NCBI GenBank assembly: GCA_030592605.1
Contig: JAUVIT010000143.1
Location: forward strand, 1 to 5,886
Length of the DNA stretch: 5,886 nucleotides
Direction: 5' to 3'
Source: Bacteroidota bacterium
Lineage (GTDB): Bacteria > Bacteroidota > Bacteroidia > Bacteroidales > GCA-2748055
Part shown: positions 1 to 5,800 of the stretch, in pieces
Layout of the letters: each line of letters begins with the position of its first letter
Position numbering within the stretch: position 1 is the stretch's first letter
Notes under the pieces: generated by a model
Seen by the model: only the letters and a program-made list of their open reading frames with translations
Told to the model about the DNA's origin: nothing
The model's database searches: none
Position numbers and translations under genes: made by a program

Positions 1-1
1 A

Positions 2-40
2 GTCGGCTTTCATCCCTACAACGTGGGCAAGATGGACTAA
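2..40 (+). pseudogene. N-terminal remnant of the TatD-family gene, ending at a premature TAA
   Basis: Read in the same frame as the TatD coding region that follows, this stretch gives VGFHPYNVGKMD and then TAA at 38-40. The GFHPY segment matches the G-[IF]-H-P-[WY] block that lies upstream of the A-I-G-E-[IA/C]-G-L-D block in TatD proteins. From HP to AIGE there are 31 positions if the stop is counted as one residue, which is the spacing I recall for the family. So no frameshift is needed, only one substitution. The stop sits where the family often has Leu after Asp, so TTA to TAA would explain it. The true start, with the HxH metal ligands, lies left of the window. This could be a real nonsense mutation or an assembly/base-call error. 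Confidence 0.6.
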
Positions 41-58
41 CACGAGACCCATGAGAGG

Positions 59-559
59 GTGAGTAAGGCAACGGAACATCCCCTTGTGTTGGCTATTGGC
101 GAGATCGGACTCGATAAATCAATTGAAGCACCCCTGGAGGATCAGTTACGGATCTTTGAGAAGCAGGTAGAGATTGCAGAATCGGCCAACCTACCGGTGG
201 TATTGCATGTGGTAAGGGCGTTCAATGAGATGCTTGGATTTATGAAAGCTCAGCAGCCAGTGGTACCCATAATCATTCATGGATATAACGGTAGCCCTGA
301 GATGGTGGAAGAGCTTGTGAAAGCCGGATTCCAGATCTCCTTTGGGCAAGCCATTACCAGGGAGCACTCAAAGATTATCGAGTCTCTTCAGAAGGTTCCC
401 GTCGAGATGATGTTTCTGGAGACAGATGAGGGGGATATGGATATCAGGGAGCTTTATCAGTTCGCTGCTGAGCAAAAGGGCATTTCGGAAGATCATCTTC
501 GTGTGCAGATTTTTGAAAACGCGCGGACACATCTGTCCAGGTTTAGCAACTTCATTTGA
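59..559 (+). CDS. TatD-family metal-dependent hydrolase (putative 3'-5' DNase), N-terminally interrupted
   Basis: This 166-residue open frame carries most of a TatD amidohydrolase-fold domain of the short Bacteroidota type, whose full length is usually a little over 200 residues. Metal-site blocks are visible: GEIGLDK at 14-20 (Glu15), LHVVRAF at 49-55 (His50), IHGYNG at 73-78 (His74) and FLETDE at 119-124 (Asp123). The N-terminal HxH ligands are absent from this part. GTG at 59 is only the first possible start after the in-frame TAA at 38-40; without that stop the gene would continue off the left edge. A protein begun at this GTG would lack the first strand and two metal ligands, so it is probably inactive unless the stop is an error or is read through. 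TatD proteins are metal-dependent nucleases or phosphoesterases of the cytoplasm. The tcdA start lies 10 nt after its stop, so the two are probably cotranscribed. Confidence 0.85.
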   Translation: MSKATEHPLVLAIGEIGLDKSIEAPLEDQLRIFEKQVEIAESANLPVVLHVVRAFNEMLGFMKAQQPVVPIIIHGYNGSPEMVEELVKAGFQISFGQAITREHSKIIESLQKVPVEMMFLETDEGDMDIRELYQFAAEQKGISEDHLRVQIFENARTHLSRFSNFI

Positions 560-569
560 TCCCAGTCTG

Positions 570-1313
570 ATGAATCTCACCGGTCCACATCCCGGTTGGC
601 AGGAGCGAACCATTCAACTTCTTGGCAAAGAAAGATTTACCAGGCTGCAGGATGCTCATGTCCTGGTGACAGGCCTGGGAGGAGTGGGATCCATTGCAGC
701 AGAAATGATTTGTAGAAGTGGTGTGGGAAAGATGACCATTGTCGATGGAGATACGGTTCAGCCGGGAAATCTAAACAGGCAAATCCCGGCCACGCATAGC
801 AGCCTGAACCGCGAAAAAGCGGTGGTCATGGGAGAGCGCCTGAAGGATATCAATCCCGGCCTGGAACTGACCGTGATCAATGAATTTATCCAGGAAGAAA
901 GGATTATGGAGATTCTTCAAACGCCCTTCGATTACGTGGTGGATGCCATTGATACATTTTCCCCCAAGATCTATCTGATATACCATACGGTGAATCTGGG
1001 CCTTAAACTAGCCTCTTCCATGGGATCGGGAGGAAAAGTGGATCCGACACAGATCGCGGTGGCCGATTTTGGCGATTCCTATAAATGCAAATTGGCCTAT
1101 GTGCTTCGAAAAAAACTTAGAAAAATGGATGTACATGGCGGATTCAAAGTGGTGTTCTCCACCGAACAGGTAGGTAAAGAGACTGTTATCCCCGTTGAGG
1201 GAGAGCCCAACAAAAAATCGACCGTGGGGACCTCTTCCTATATCCCTGCCATCTTTGGCTGCACCCTGGCCTCCATCGTGATACGTGAGCTTGTGGATGG
1301 ACCCGCTGAATAA
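570..1313 (+). CDS. tcdA: tRNA threonylcarbamoyladenosine dehydratase (TcdA/CsdL, E1-like)
   Basis: This 247-residue ThiF/MoeB/E1-like protein is predicted to use ATP to dehydrate and cyclise t6A at position 37 of ANN-decoding tRNAs, giving ct6A. Visible motifs are the P-loop-like GLGGVGS at 35-41, VDGDTV at 58-63, NLNRQ at 67-71, DAIDT at 125-129, GGKVDPTQI at 154-162 and a VFSTE segment that matches E. coli TcdA. E. coli TcdA is 268 residues; this one is shorter mainly at the C terminus. The open frame runs back to an ATG at 426, but that would overlap about 130 nt of tatD and the extra residues do not resemble the family, so I chose ATG 570, which begins 19 residues before the LLG...V-x-x-x-GLGGVGS core typical of the family. 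No Shine-Dalgarno is evident. The E. coli partners CsdA/CsdE are not in this window. Confidence 0.93.
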   Translation: MNLTGPHPGWQERTIQLLGKERFTRLQDAHVLVTGLGGVGSIAAEMICRSGVGKMTIVDGDTVQPGNLNRQIPATHSSLNREKAVVMGERLKDINPGLELTVINEFIQEERIMEILQTPFDYVVDAIDTFSPKIYLIYHTVNLGLKLASSMGSGGKVDPTQIAVADFGDSYKCKLAYVLRKKLRKMDVHGGFKVVFSTEQVGKETVIPVEGEPNKKSTVGTSSYIPAIFGCTLASIVIRELVDGPAE

Positions 1314-1409
1314 CTATTCAAAAGCGTTTTTTCAAGGATTTAGTGCAACTATGAGCTCTGTTTTTCCGTTAAACAGCTAAATAAGGAGTTCAACCAAAAT
1401 TAAAACATT

Positions 1410-2045
1410 ATGAAAAAGTTGATATTAGTTGCCATAGCATCGTTTTTCCTTGTACAGGTTTCCAATGCGCAGTTGTTCAATTACGGGATCAAAGGCGGCA
1501 TAGGCTTCTCTTCCCTGAAGATGGAAGATATTACAGGAATTAGTGATGGATCAGATGTCTACGACCTGGTTACCGGGGATGGAGTGATGGGTTACCATGT
1601 GGGTTTCCAAACCCGCATAAATATTGCGATGATTATGATTCAACCTGAAATCTACTTCAATGCCGGAGGAGGTACTGTAGAACAGGTAGTTGAAGGTGGT
1701 GCCACGGAGATATTGGATGTAAAATTCAACAGGATTGATATACCCCTATTGCTTGGGGTCAAACTGGGACCGGCCAGACTTAATGTGGGACCTGTTGGTT
1801 CTTTTGTAATTAGCGAAACCACCGACTTAACCGAACTTGAACCAGATTTTGAGTTGTTTTCCAGTGCCATGACCTGGGGATTCCAGGCAGGACTTGGACT
1901 GGATATAAGTAAAATATCCCTTGATGTCAGGTACGAGGGTTCTTTAAGTGCGCTTGGAGAATCATTCTCAGTAGGAGGCACCGATTTCCCTCTGGATGCA
2001 AGACCCAGCCAGTGGATTATCTCATTGGGATACTGGTTTAAGTAA
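1410..2045 (+). CDS. Porin-like outer-membrane beta-barrel protein
   Basis: The 211-residue product starts with a clear Sec signal peptide (basic KK, hydrophobic core, cut likely after Ala20 in SNA-Q). The mature part has alternating hydrophobic/polar strands, a YGIKGGIGFSS first strand, repeated Gly-aromatic turns and a C-terminal aromatic end, YWFK, as outer-membrane barrels have. Length and the opening strand fit the Bacteroidota family often called porin family or OMP_b-brl_2, probably an eight-stranded barrel. Substrate or role is unknown; such proteins are usually structural or adhesin-like and not proven channels. The 96-nt gap before it contains AAGGAG at 1383-1388, but that lies 21 nt from the ATG, too far for a normal ribosome site; the A-rich leader just before ATG is more likely used. 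I found no good match to the Bacteroidota promoter in the gap, so readthrough from tcdA remains possible. Confidence 0.85.
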   Translation: MKKLILVAIASFFLVQVSNAQLFNYGIKGGIGFSSLKMEDITGISDGSDVYDLVTGDGVMGYHVGFQTRINIAMIMIQPEIYFNAGGGTVEQVVEGGATEILDVKFNRIDIPLLLGVKLGPARLNVGPVGSFVISETTDLTELEPDFELFSSAMTWGFQAGLGLDISKISLDVRYEGSLSALGESFSVGGTDFPLDARPSQWIISLGYWFK

Positions 2046-2065
2046 TAGCAAACTCTTTACAGAAG

Positions 2066-2097
2066 AAAGGTTGTCCTGGCGGGCAACCTTTTTTTTT
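2066..2097 (+). terminator. Rho-independent terminator after the beta-barrel gene
   Basis: AAAGGTTGTCC at 2066-2076 pairs with GGGCAACCTTT at 2081-2091 as an 11-bp stem with one G-U pair and a TGGC loop. A run of nine T overlaps the base of the stem at 2089-2097. It begins 20 nt after the beta-barrel stop. The stop of the convergent minus-strand membrane gene is at 2103, so transcripts from the other side also meet the hairpin. On that strand only TTTCTTCT follows the stem, so termination there would be weaker. Confidence 0.92.
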
Positions 2098-2102
2098 GTC
2101 CC

Positions 2103-2522
2103 CTAATCAAAGATATTGGTTTTGTGAATGCCTTTAATGGTTCGTCTGCGCAGGATCAGAAACAGGATCAGATGAAGGATCAGGAAACCACTCCAGATCA
2201 GAAGGGTGATATGATCGATTCTGATGGATTCATAAGCAGAATGAAATCCCAGAAGAAACCAGCCTTCAGATGCAAGGCCCCATACAATAAATGTGGTCAA
2301 GTTCCATCGAAACCCGGCGTCAAAAAGAAAGTTGTTCATTCCATCCCTTTTTCCGGTCATCCAGGCAGTAACAAAGATCATGGCACCGTAGGCCACAGAG
2401 ATGATTACGACCCAGGCCCATTTTTCAGCGCTCAGCAGACTGCCCAGTCCAAAACGAAAGAGCACCGTATAAATCAGCAGCAGTAGGGCGAATAGTAGCA
2501 GGTTTCGGGATATTATTTTCAT
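2103..2522 (-). CDS. Four-helix integral membrane protein of unknown function, in operon with padR
   Basis: The 139-residue protein has four hydrophobic spans at about residues 8-30, 36-56, 75-95 and 105-124, no signal peptide cleavage site, and a basic C-terminal tail beginning RRR at 125-127. The loop between spans 2 and 3 (about 57-74) is short and charged (TGKRDG...FRWN). I do not recognise the family. Its ATG lies 5 nt beyond the stop of the PadR regulator gene, so the two should be one transcript. PadR-type regulators commonly control an adjacent membrane or transport gene, so this is the probable regulatory target; that is inference from position. Function could be stress response, small-molecule tolerance or something else; nothing in the sequence decides it. 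The last helix is built on a 12-nt repeated DNA unit (see findings). Confidence 0.8.
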   Translation of the reverse strand: MKIISRNLLLFALLLLIYTVLFRFGLGSLLSAEKWAWVVIISVAYGAMIFVTAWMTGKRDGMNNFLFDAGFRWNLTTFIVWGLASEGWFLLGFHSAYESIRIDHITLLIWSGFLILHLILFLILRRRTIKGIHKTNIFD

Positions 2523-2527
2523 GGCAG

Positions 2528-2917
2528 TTATTTTATATTTGTTTTGGAATCATTCAATAGCAGCTCCTTCAGAGGCTCCTCAAAAAAGAGCAGGATATTC
2601 CGATCTACGAAGGATTTAAGAAGAGACTCCCCCAGGGGGGTCAGGTGATAGTATTTTCGGTCGGGGCCTTTGTGTCCTTTCCCTGCACTGTAATCCACCA
2701 TTTTCAGGTGATAATACTTCCGGAGTGTCCGGTAGAGGCTCTGCTCTTCTGCATGGATGGTCCCTTTCGAAAAGTGTTCGATGGATTCCTGAAGTCCTGA
2801 AACAAATTTGGGCCCTTCCTTCAGTGACAGGAAAATCCAGAGGGTTAACTGTCCCTTCTTGTAAGTCTCTTCCCATGCACTTAGAAGTTCTTTATGCAAA
2901 TCATCATCAGTTTTCAT
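2528..2917 (-). CDS. PadR-family winged-helix transcriptional regulator
   Basis: The 129-residue protein has the PadR layout: a first helix with KKGQLTLWIFLSLKEGP at about 20-36, a recognition-helix region EEQSLYRTLRKYYHLKMVDY at 57-76, then the wing with GPDRKYYHLTPLGESLL at 84-100, which matches the PadR signature G-x-x-R-K-Y-Y-x-L-T-x-x-G. A short C-terminal helix (about 104-123) would form the dimer interface, as in the short PadR subfamily. The frame opens three codons earlier at a TTG (2926), but ATG 2917 is preferred. PadR proteins usually repress their own operon and release DNA on binding a small molecule. Here a consensus promoter and an overlapping dyad lie directly upstream, and a membrane-protein gene follows by 5 nt, which fits autoregulation. 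The ligand is unknown. Confidence 0.9.
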   Translation of the reverse strand: MKTDDDLHKELLSAWEETYKKGQLTLWIFLSLKEGPKFVSGLQESIEHFSKGTIHAEEQSLYRTLRKYYHLKMVDYSAGKGHKGPDRKYYHLTPLGESLLKSFVDRNILLFFEEPLKELLLNDSKTNIK

Positions 2918-2927
2918 ATTGTGCAAT

Positions 2928-2965
2928 TAGTATTAAACAAGATGTATAGTACAAATGTAATACTA
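2928..2965. promoter_or_regulatory. Candidate PadR operator: dyad spanning the -7 box and start site
   Basis: TAGTATTA at 2928-2935 and TAATACTA at 2958-2965 form a perfect 8-bp inverted repeat with 22 nt between. Nested inside is a second perfect dyad, TGTA-TAG-TACA at 2943-2953, whose right arm overlaps the -7 box. PadR-family operators are typically AT-rich dyads with ATGTA/TACAT-like arms, so either or both could be the binding site. A dimer bound here would block RNA polymerase. Assignment rests on symmetry and position only. AT-rich DNA yields chance dyads more easily than balanced DNA. Confidence 0.45.
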
Positions 2966-2983
2966 TTTTACAATGCGTGTCAA
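2952..2983 (-). promoter_or_regulatory. Bacteroidota-type promoter for the padR operon
   Basis: On the minus strand, TTG (2983-2981) is followed after 21 nt by TACATTTG (2959-2952). This matches the Bacteroidota primary sigma consensus, TTTG or TTG near -33 and TAnnTTTG near -7 with a 19-21 nt spacer; the -7 box is exact. Transcription would start near 2945-2947, leaving a leader of roughly 28 nt before the ATG at 2917. No terminator is seen between this promoter and the stop of the upstream gene at 3007, so readthrough from that gene may add to expression. Confidence 0.72.
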
Positions 2984-3006
2984 GTTTTAGGAAGTAAATA
3001 AGTGCA

Positions 3007-3504
3007 TTACAAAATCCACTTTTTTTCATGAGTGGTGTAGTCCAGCACTCTAAGCTGCAGATGTTCACCCAGACGAAGGGCCTCTTTGGTCATATTTTCC
3101 AGGGATCCCCTGCAGATACCGATATACCGCATTTGGCCTTCAACCACCAGGTTTACCTTAAAGGCCCTGGCCCCCTTTTTATCCTGTGGCCCCACGATGT
3201 ACGAGGGGGCAGTCCTGCGGCTGCTTATGTTGATCCGCACAACAGTCACATAGGATGGGATTGGAAGGGGCTTCCACCCACCGATGTTGAACTTCAGGAA
3301 GCGGTCGTATTTCATAAAGCGCTTCCCTGCTGTATCGATGATTATCCCCTGGAAGGAGAAGGCCGAGAGCACTCCAAGCACAAAGCAGATGGATCCACCA
3401 ATATATGCTCCATTGACCATGAAAGCTACGGTTAGCAGGACCATCAGGGGAGAAATGACTTTGAAGGAGTACTTTTCGTACTTAAATATTCCTGGGGATT
3501 CCAT
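3007..3504 (-). CDS. Two-helix membrane protein with cytosolic C-terminal domain, function unknown
   Basis: The 165-residue product has a short N-terminal segment, two adjacent hydrophobic spans at about residues 17-32 and 34-52 separated by a tight Asn-Gly-Ala turn, and then about 110 residues of soluble, beta-rich character. Right after the second span comes IDTAGKRFMKYDRFLKF at 56-72 followed by GGWKPLP at 75-81, a pattern I have the impression of seeing in uncharacterised Bacteroidota proteins, possibly a PH-like membrane-associated domain. I cannot name a family. The frame opens at a TTG (3513), but ATG 3504 is the better start. It is divergent from the dipeptidyl peptidase gene with only 55 nt between start codons, and lies 89 nt upstream of padR on the same strand. 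Confidence 0.78.
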   Translation of the reverse strand: MESPGIFKYEKYSFKVISPLMVLLTVAFMVNGAYIGGSICFVLGVLSAFSFQGIIIDTAGKRFMKYDRFLKFNIGGWKPLPIPSYVTVVRINISSRRTAPSYIVGPQDKKGARAFKVNLVVEGQMRYIGICRGSLENMTKEALRLGEHLQLRVLDYTTHEKKWIL

Positions 3505-3562
3505 GGAGATCAAGTTAGCAAACTTTGGCTTATATTTAAATCATCAAAAAAAGATCTCCATG
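3502..3562. repeat. Perfect 10-bp inverted repeat covering both divergent start codons
   Basis: CATGGAGATC at 3502-3511 and GATCTCCATG at 3553-3562 are exact reverse complements, separated by 41 nt. Each arm contains the ATG of one divergent gene plus the seven bases before it, so both messages begin with the same GATCTCC-ATG. The symmetry stops at once beyond each arm. It could be a protein-binding dyad, a shared translation-initiation context or chance. GATCTCC is not purine-rich and cannot act as a Shine-Dalgarno. Confidence 0.8.
3519..3548 (-). promoter_or_regulatory. Possible promoter for the two-helix membrane gene
   Basis: On the minus strand, TTTG (3548-3545) is followed after 18 nt by AAAGTTTG (3526-3519). 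This is one mismatch from the -7 consensus TAnnTTTG, and the spacer is one base short of the usual 19-21. Transcription would then start about 10 nt upstream of the ATG. CAAACTTTG is itself symmetric, so the plus strand shows a similar AAACTTTG (3520-3527), but that copy has no matching -33 element. Confidence 0.3.
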
Positions 3563-5791
3563 AAACATATTACTTTCCTGTGTGCTATTCTGGTCCTGGT
3601 TTTGGGTCCGGACCTGTCCCTTAAAGCTCAGACCACTGATACAAAACTGACCCTGGAAGATATCTATAGAGATGGCACCTATTCCACACGCTACTACAGG
3701 TCTGTTCGCTGGATGGAGGACTCTCAACACTATACCATTCTGGAATCGAACAAGGAAAGAAACTGTTCAGAAATAATCCGTTACAATGCCAAAAGTGGAG
3801 AACGGGTAGTCTTGGTAGGAGCTGATCAGCTGGTTCCTGTTGCAGGGGAAGATCCCCTGGCTGTAAAGGACTACCAATGGTCTGAAGACAATAACAAGCT
3901 CTTGCTTTTTACTAATACCCAAAGGGTATGGAGGTATCATACCCGGGGCGATTACTGGGTGCTGGACCTATTATCGGGGAAGCTTCAACAGCTAGGTGCA
4001 TCCTTGCCTTCTTCCTCCCTGATGTTTGCTAAATTCTCACCCGAGGGGAACCGGGTGGCCTATGTGAGTGGACATAATATTTTTGTTGAAGAGCTGGAAA
4101 GCAGTTCCATTGCACAATTAACCAGCGATGGGGGCGAACGTTTTGTAAACGGGACCTTTGACTGGGTCTACGAGGAAGAGTTCGACTGCCGCGATGGCTT
4201 CAGATGGAGCAACGACGGGGAGAAGATCATATACTGGCACTCCGATACCGAAGGGACTGGCACTTTCTATCTGATCAATAACCTGGATTCGCTCTATTCT
4301 CAACCCATGCCATTTCCTTATCCCAAGGTGGGAACCACCAATTCGGCTGTGAAGATCGGAGTGGTTGCGGCCTCGGGTGGAGAGACGAATTGGTTTGATG
4401 TTCCCGGAGATCCGAGAAATCACTACCTGGTGAGGATGGAGGTGGTTCCCGGGGCGGAAGAGGTGATCATACAGCAACTCAACAGGCTACAGAATACTAA
4501 CCGGGTGTGGATCGGGAACCTGGAGACCATGGCGCTTGAGAATATCCTGACAGAAAGCGATGAGGCCTTCCTGGATGTGCATGACGACCTGGTATGGCTG
4601 GAGGGGAACCAATATTTTACCTGGACCAGCGAACGGGATGGATGGAGACAACTATACAAAGTTTCCCGCGATGGCAAGGAGATTAGCCAGGTAACCCGGG
4701 GAGCATTTGATGTGGTATCGCTCAGCTGCATCAATCCTAAATCAGGCTATGTATACTATATTGCATCACCTGATAATCCAACACAACGCTACCTCTACCG
4801 AAGCAGACTGGACGGAAAGGGAGCTCCCGAACGAATATCCCCGGAAGGAGAAGTCGGACAGCATCGCTATCAGATGTCGGACGATGCCAGATGGGCTCTC
4901 CACACCTATGAAAATGCAAGTACCCCTCCGGTGATCTCCCTGGTGGAAGTGAAATCCAATAAAGTAGGCAGGGTGATGGAAGACAATCACAGGATCAAGG
5001 AACAAAATGACGAACTGGATCTCAGTCACAAAACCTTCTTCAGGGTTGATATCGGGGAAGTAGAGCTGGATGCCTGGATGATCAAGCCCTCAGGTTTCAA
5101 TCCGCAAAACCACTACCCGGTGATTTTCTATGTTTACGGCGAACCGGCCGGATCGACCGTGCAGGACAATTGGGGTGGCGGGGATCTGTGGCACCACTAC
5201 CTGGCCCAACAGGGCTATGTGGTGATTAGCGTGGATAACCGGGGAACTGCGGCTCCCAGGGGGAAGGCCTGGAGAAATTCCATCTACGAGCAGATTGGGA
5301 TCCTGGCTGCAAAGGACCAGGCAGCTGCTGCGGAAAAGATACTGGATACTTATTCCTTCCTGGACCAGGAACGGGTTGGCATCTGGGGTTGGAGTGGAGG
5401 GGGTTCCATGACCCTGAACTGCATGTTCCGCTATCCCGGCATATATAAAACCGGGATCGCCATTGCTTTTGTTTCACACCAAAAGTTGTACGATACAGCT
5501 TATCAGGAACGCTATATGGGTCTGCCCGATGAAAACACCGAGGGCTTTCATCAGGGATCGCCCATTAATCATGCCTCCGGCCTGGAAGGTAAGCTCCTGC
5601 TGATCCATGGTACAGCAGATGACAATGTACATTATCAGAGCTTTGAGATGCTGGTTGATGAACTGATCAAGCAGGACAAGCTGTTCGATATGTTCTCCTA
5701 TCCCATGCGTACCCATGCCATTCGTGAACGGGAGAACACCAGCCTTCATCTGCGTCGCACCATGGCCAGGTACTGGAAAGAGAATTTATAA
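3560..5791 (+). CDS. Secreted dipeptidyl peptidase IV (prolyl oligopeptidase family S9B)
   Basis: The 743-residue exopeptidase should remove X-Pro or X-Ala dipeptides from peptide N termini, in the periplasm or at the surface. A Sec signal peptide ends at Ala23 (LKA-Q); no lipobox fits. The eight-bladed propeller (about 90-480) includes RVWRYH with Arg125 and DWVYEEEF at 201-208, whose second and third Glu bind the substrate N terminus in human DPP4. The hydrolase domain (about 500-743) shows YVYGEP (Tyr526, oxyanion), GWSGGG with nucleophile Ser612, YQERYMGLP at 648-656, HGTADDNV with Asp687 and Asn689, and RTHAIRE with His719. The usual GWSYGG has Gly613 in place of Tyr. The open frame extends 92 codons upstream, but those overlap the divergent gene and precede the signal peptide, so ATG 3560 is the start; an A-run and GATCTCC precede it. 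A serine dehydratase gene follows after 9 nt. Confidence 0.95.
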   Translation: MKHITFLCAILVLVLGPDLSLKAQTTDTKLTLEDIYRDGTYSTRYYRSVRWMEDSQHYTILESNKERNCSEIIRYNAKSGERVVLVGADQLVPVAGEDPLAVKDYQWSEDNNKLLLFTNTQRVWRYHTRGDYWVLDLLSGKLQQLGASLPSSSLMFAKFSPEGNRVAYVSGHNIFVEELESSSIAQLTSDGGERFVNGTFDWVYEEEFDCRDGFRWSNDGEKIIYWHSDTEGTGTFYLINNLDSLYSQPMPFPYPKVGTTNSAVKIGVVAASGGETNWFDVPGDPRNHYLVRMEVVPGAEEVIIQQLNRLQNTNRVWIGNLETMALENILTESDEAFLDVHDDLVWLEGNQYFTWTSERDGWRQLYKVSRDGKEISQVTRGAFDVVSLSCINPKSGYVYYIASPDNPTQRYLYRSRLDGKGAPERISPEGEVGQHRYQMSDDARWALHTYENASTPPVISLVEVKSNKVGRVMEDNHRIKEQNDELDLSHKTFFRVDIGEVELDAWMIKPSGFNPQNHYPVIFYVYGEPAGSTVQDNWGGGDLWHHYLAQQGYVVISVDNRGTAAPRGKAWRNSIYEQIGILAAKDQAAAAEKILDTYSFLDQERVGIWGWSGGGSMTLNCMFRYPGIYKTGIAIAFVSHQKLYDTAYQERYMGLPDENTEGFHQGSPINHASGLEGKLLLIHGTADDNVHYQSFEMLVDELIKQDKLFDMFSYPMRTHAIRERENTSLHLRRTMARYWKENL

Positions 5792-5800
5792 AGCGGTAAC

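Noticed and set aside
426..569. Upstream extension of the tcdA frame to an ATG at 426
   Set aside because: It would overlap the conserved C-terminal part of tatD, and the extra 48 residues do not resemble the family. ATG 570 gives the normal N terminus.
1358..1376. Small hairpin CTGTTT/AAACAG between tcdA and the barrel gene
   Set aside because: It has only six weak pairs with a seven-base loop and no T-run after it, so it is neither a terminator nor a convincing regulatory structure.
2124..2486. Plus-strand 120-residue open frame across the four-helix gene
   Set aside because: Its product is Gln/Lys-rich without domain character, whereas the minus strand gives well-formed transmembrane helices. 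It is an antisense shadow.
2918..2926. TTG start at 2926 for padR, and likewise TTG at 3513 for the two-helix gene
   Set aside because: An ATG lies three codons downstream in each case, and the extra residues add no family similarity.
3028..3435. Plus-strand 135-residue open frame across the two-helix gene
   Set aside because: It has no recognisable motif and lies wholly antisense to a better-supported gene.
3520..3538. Promoter for the dipeptidyl peptidase gene (AAACTTTG or TATATTTA)
   Set aside because: Each is one mismatch from the -7 consensus, but neither has a TTG at the right distance upstream. I cannot assign a plus-strand promoter.
3284..3559. 92-codon upstream extension of the dipeptidyl peptidase frame
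   Set aside because: It lies antisense to the two-helix membrane gene, and a proper signal peptide begins exactly at ATG 3560, which would be buried inside the protein otherwise.
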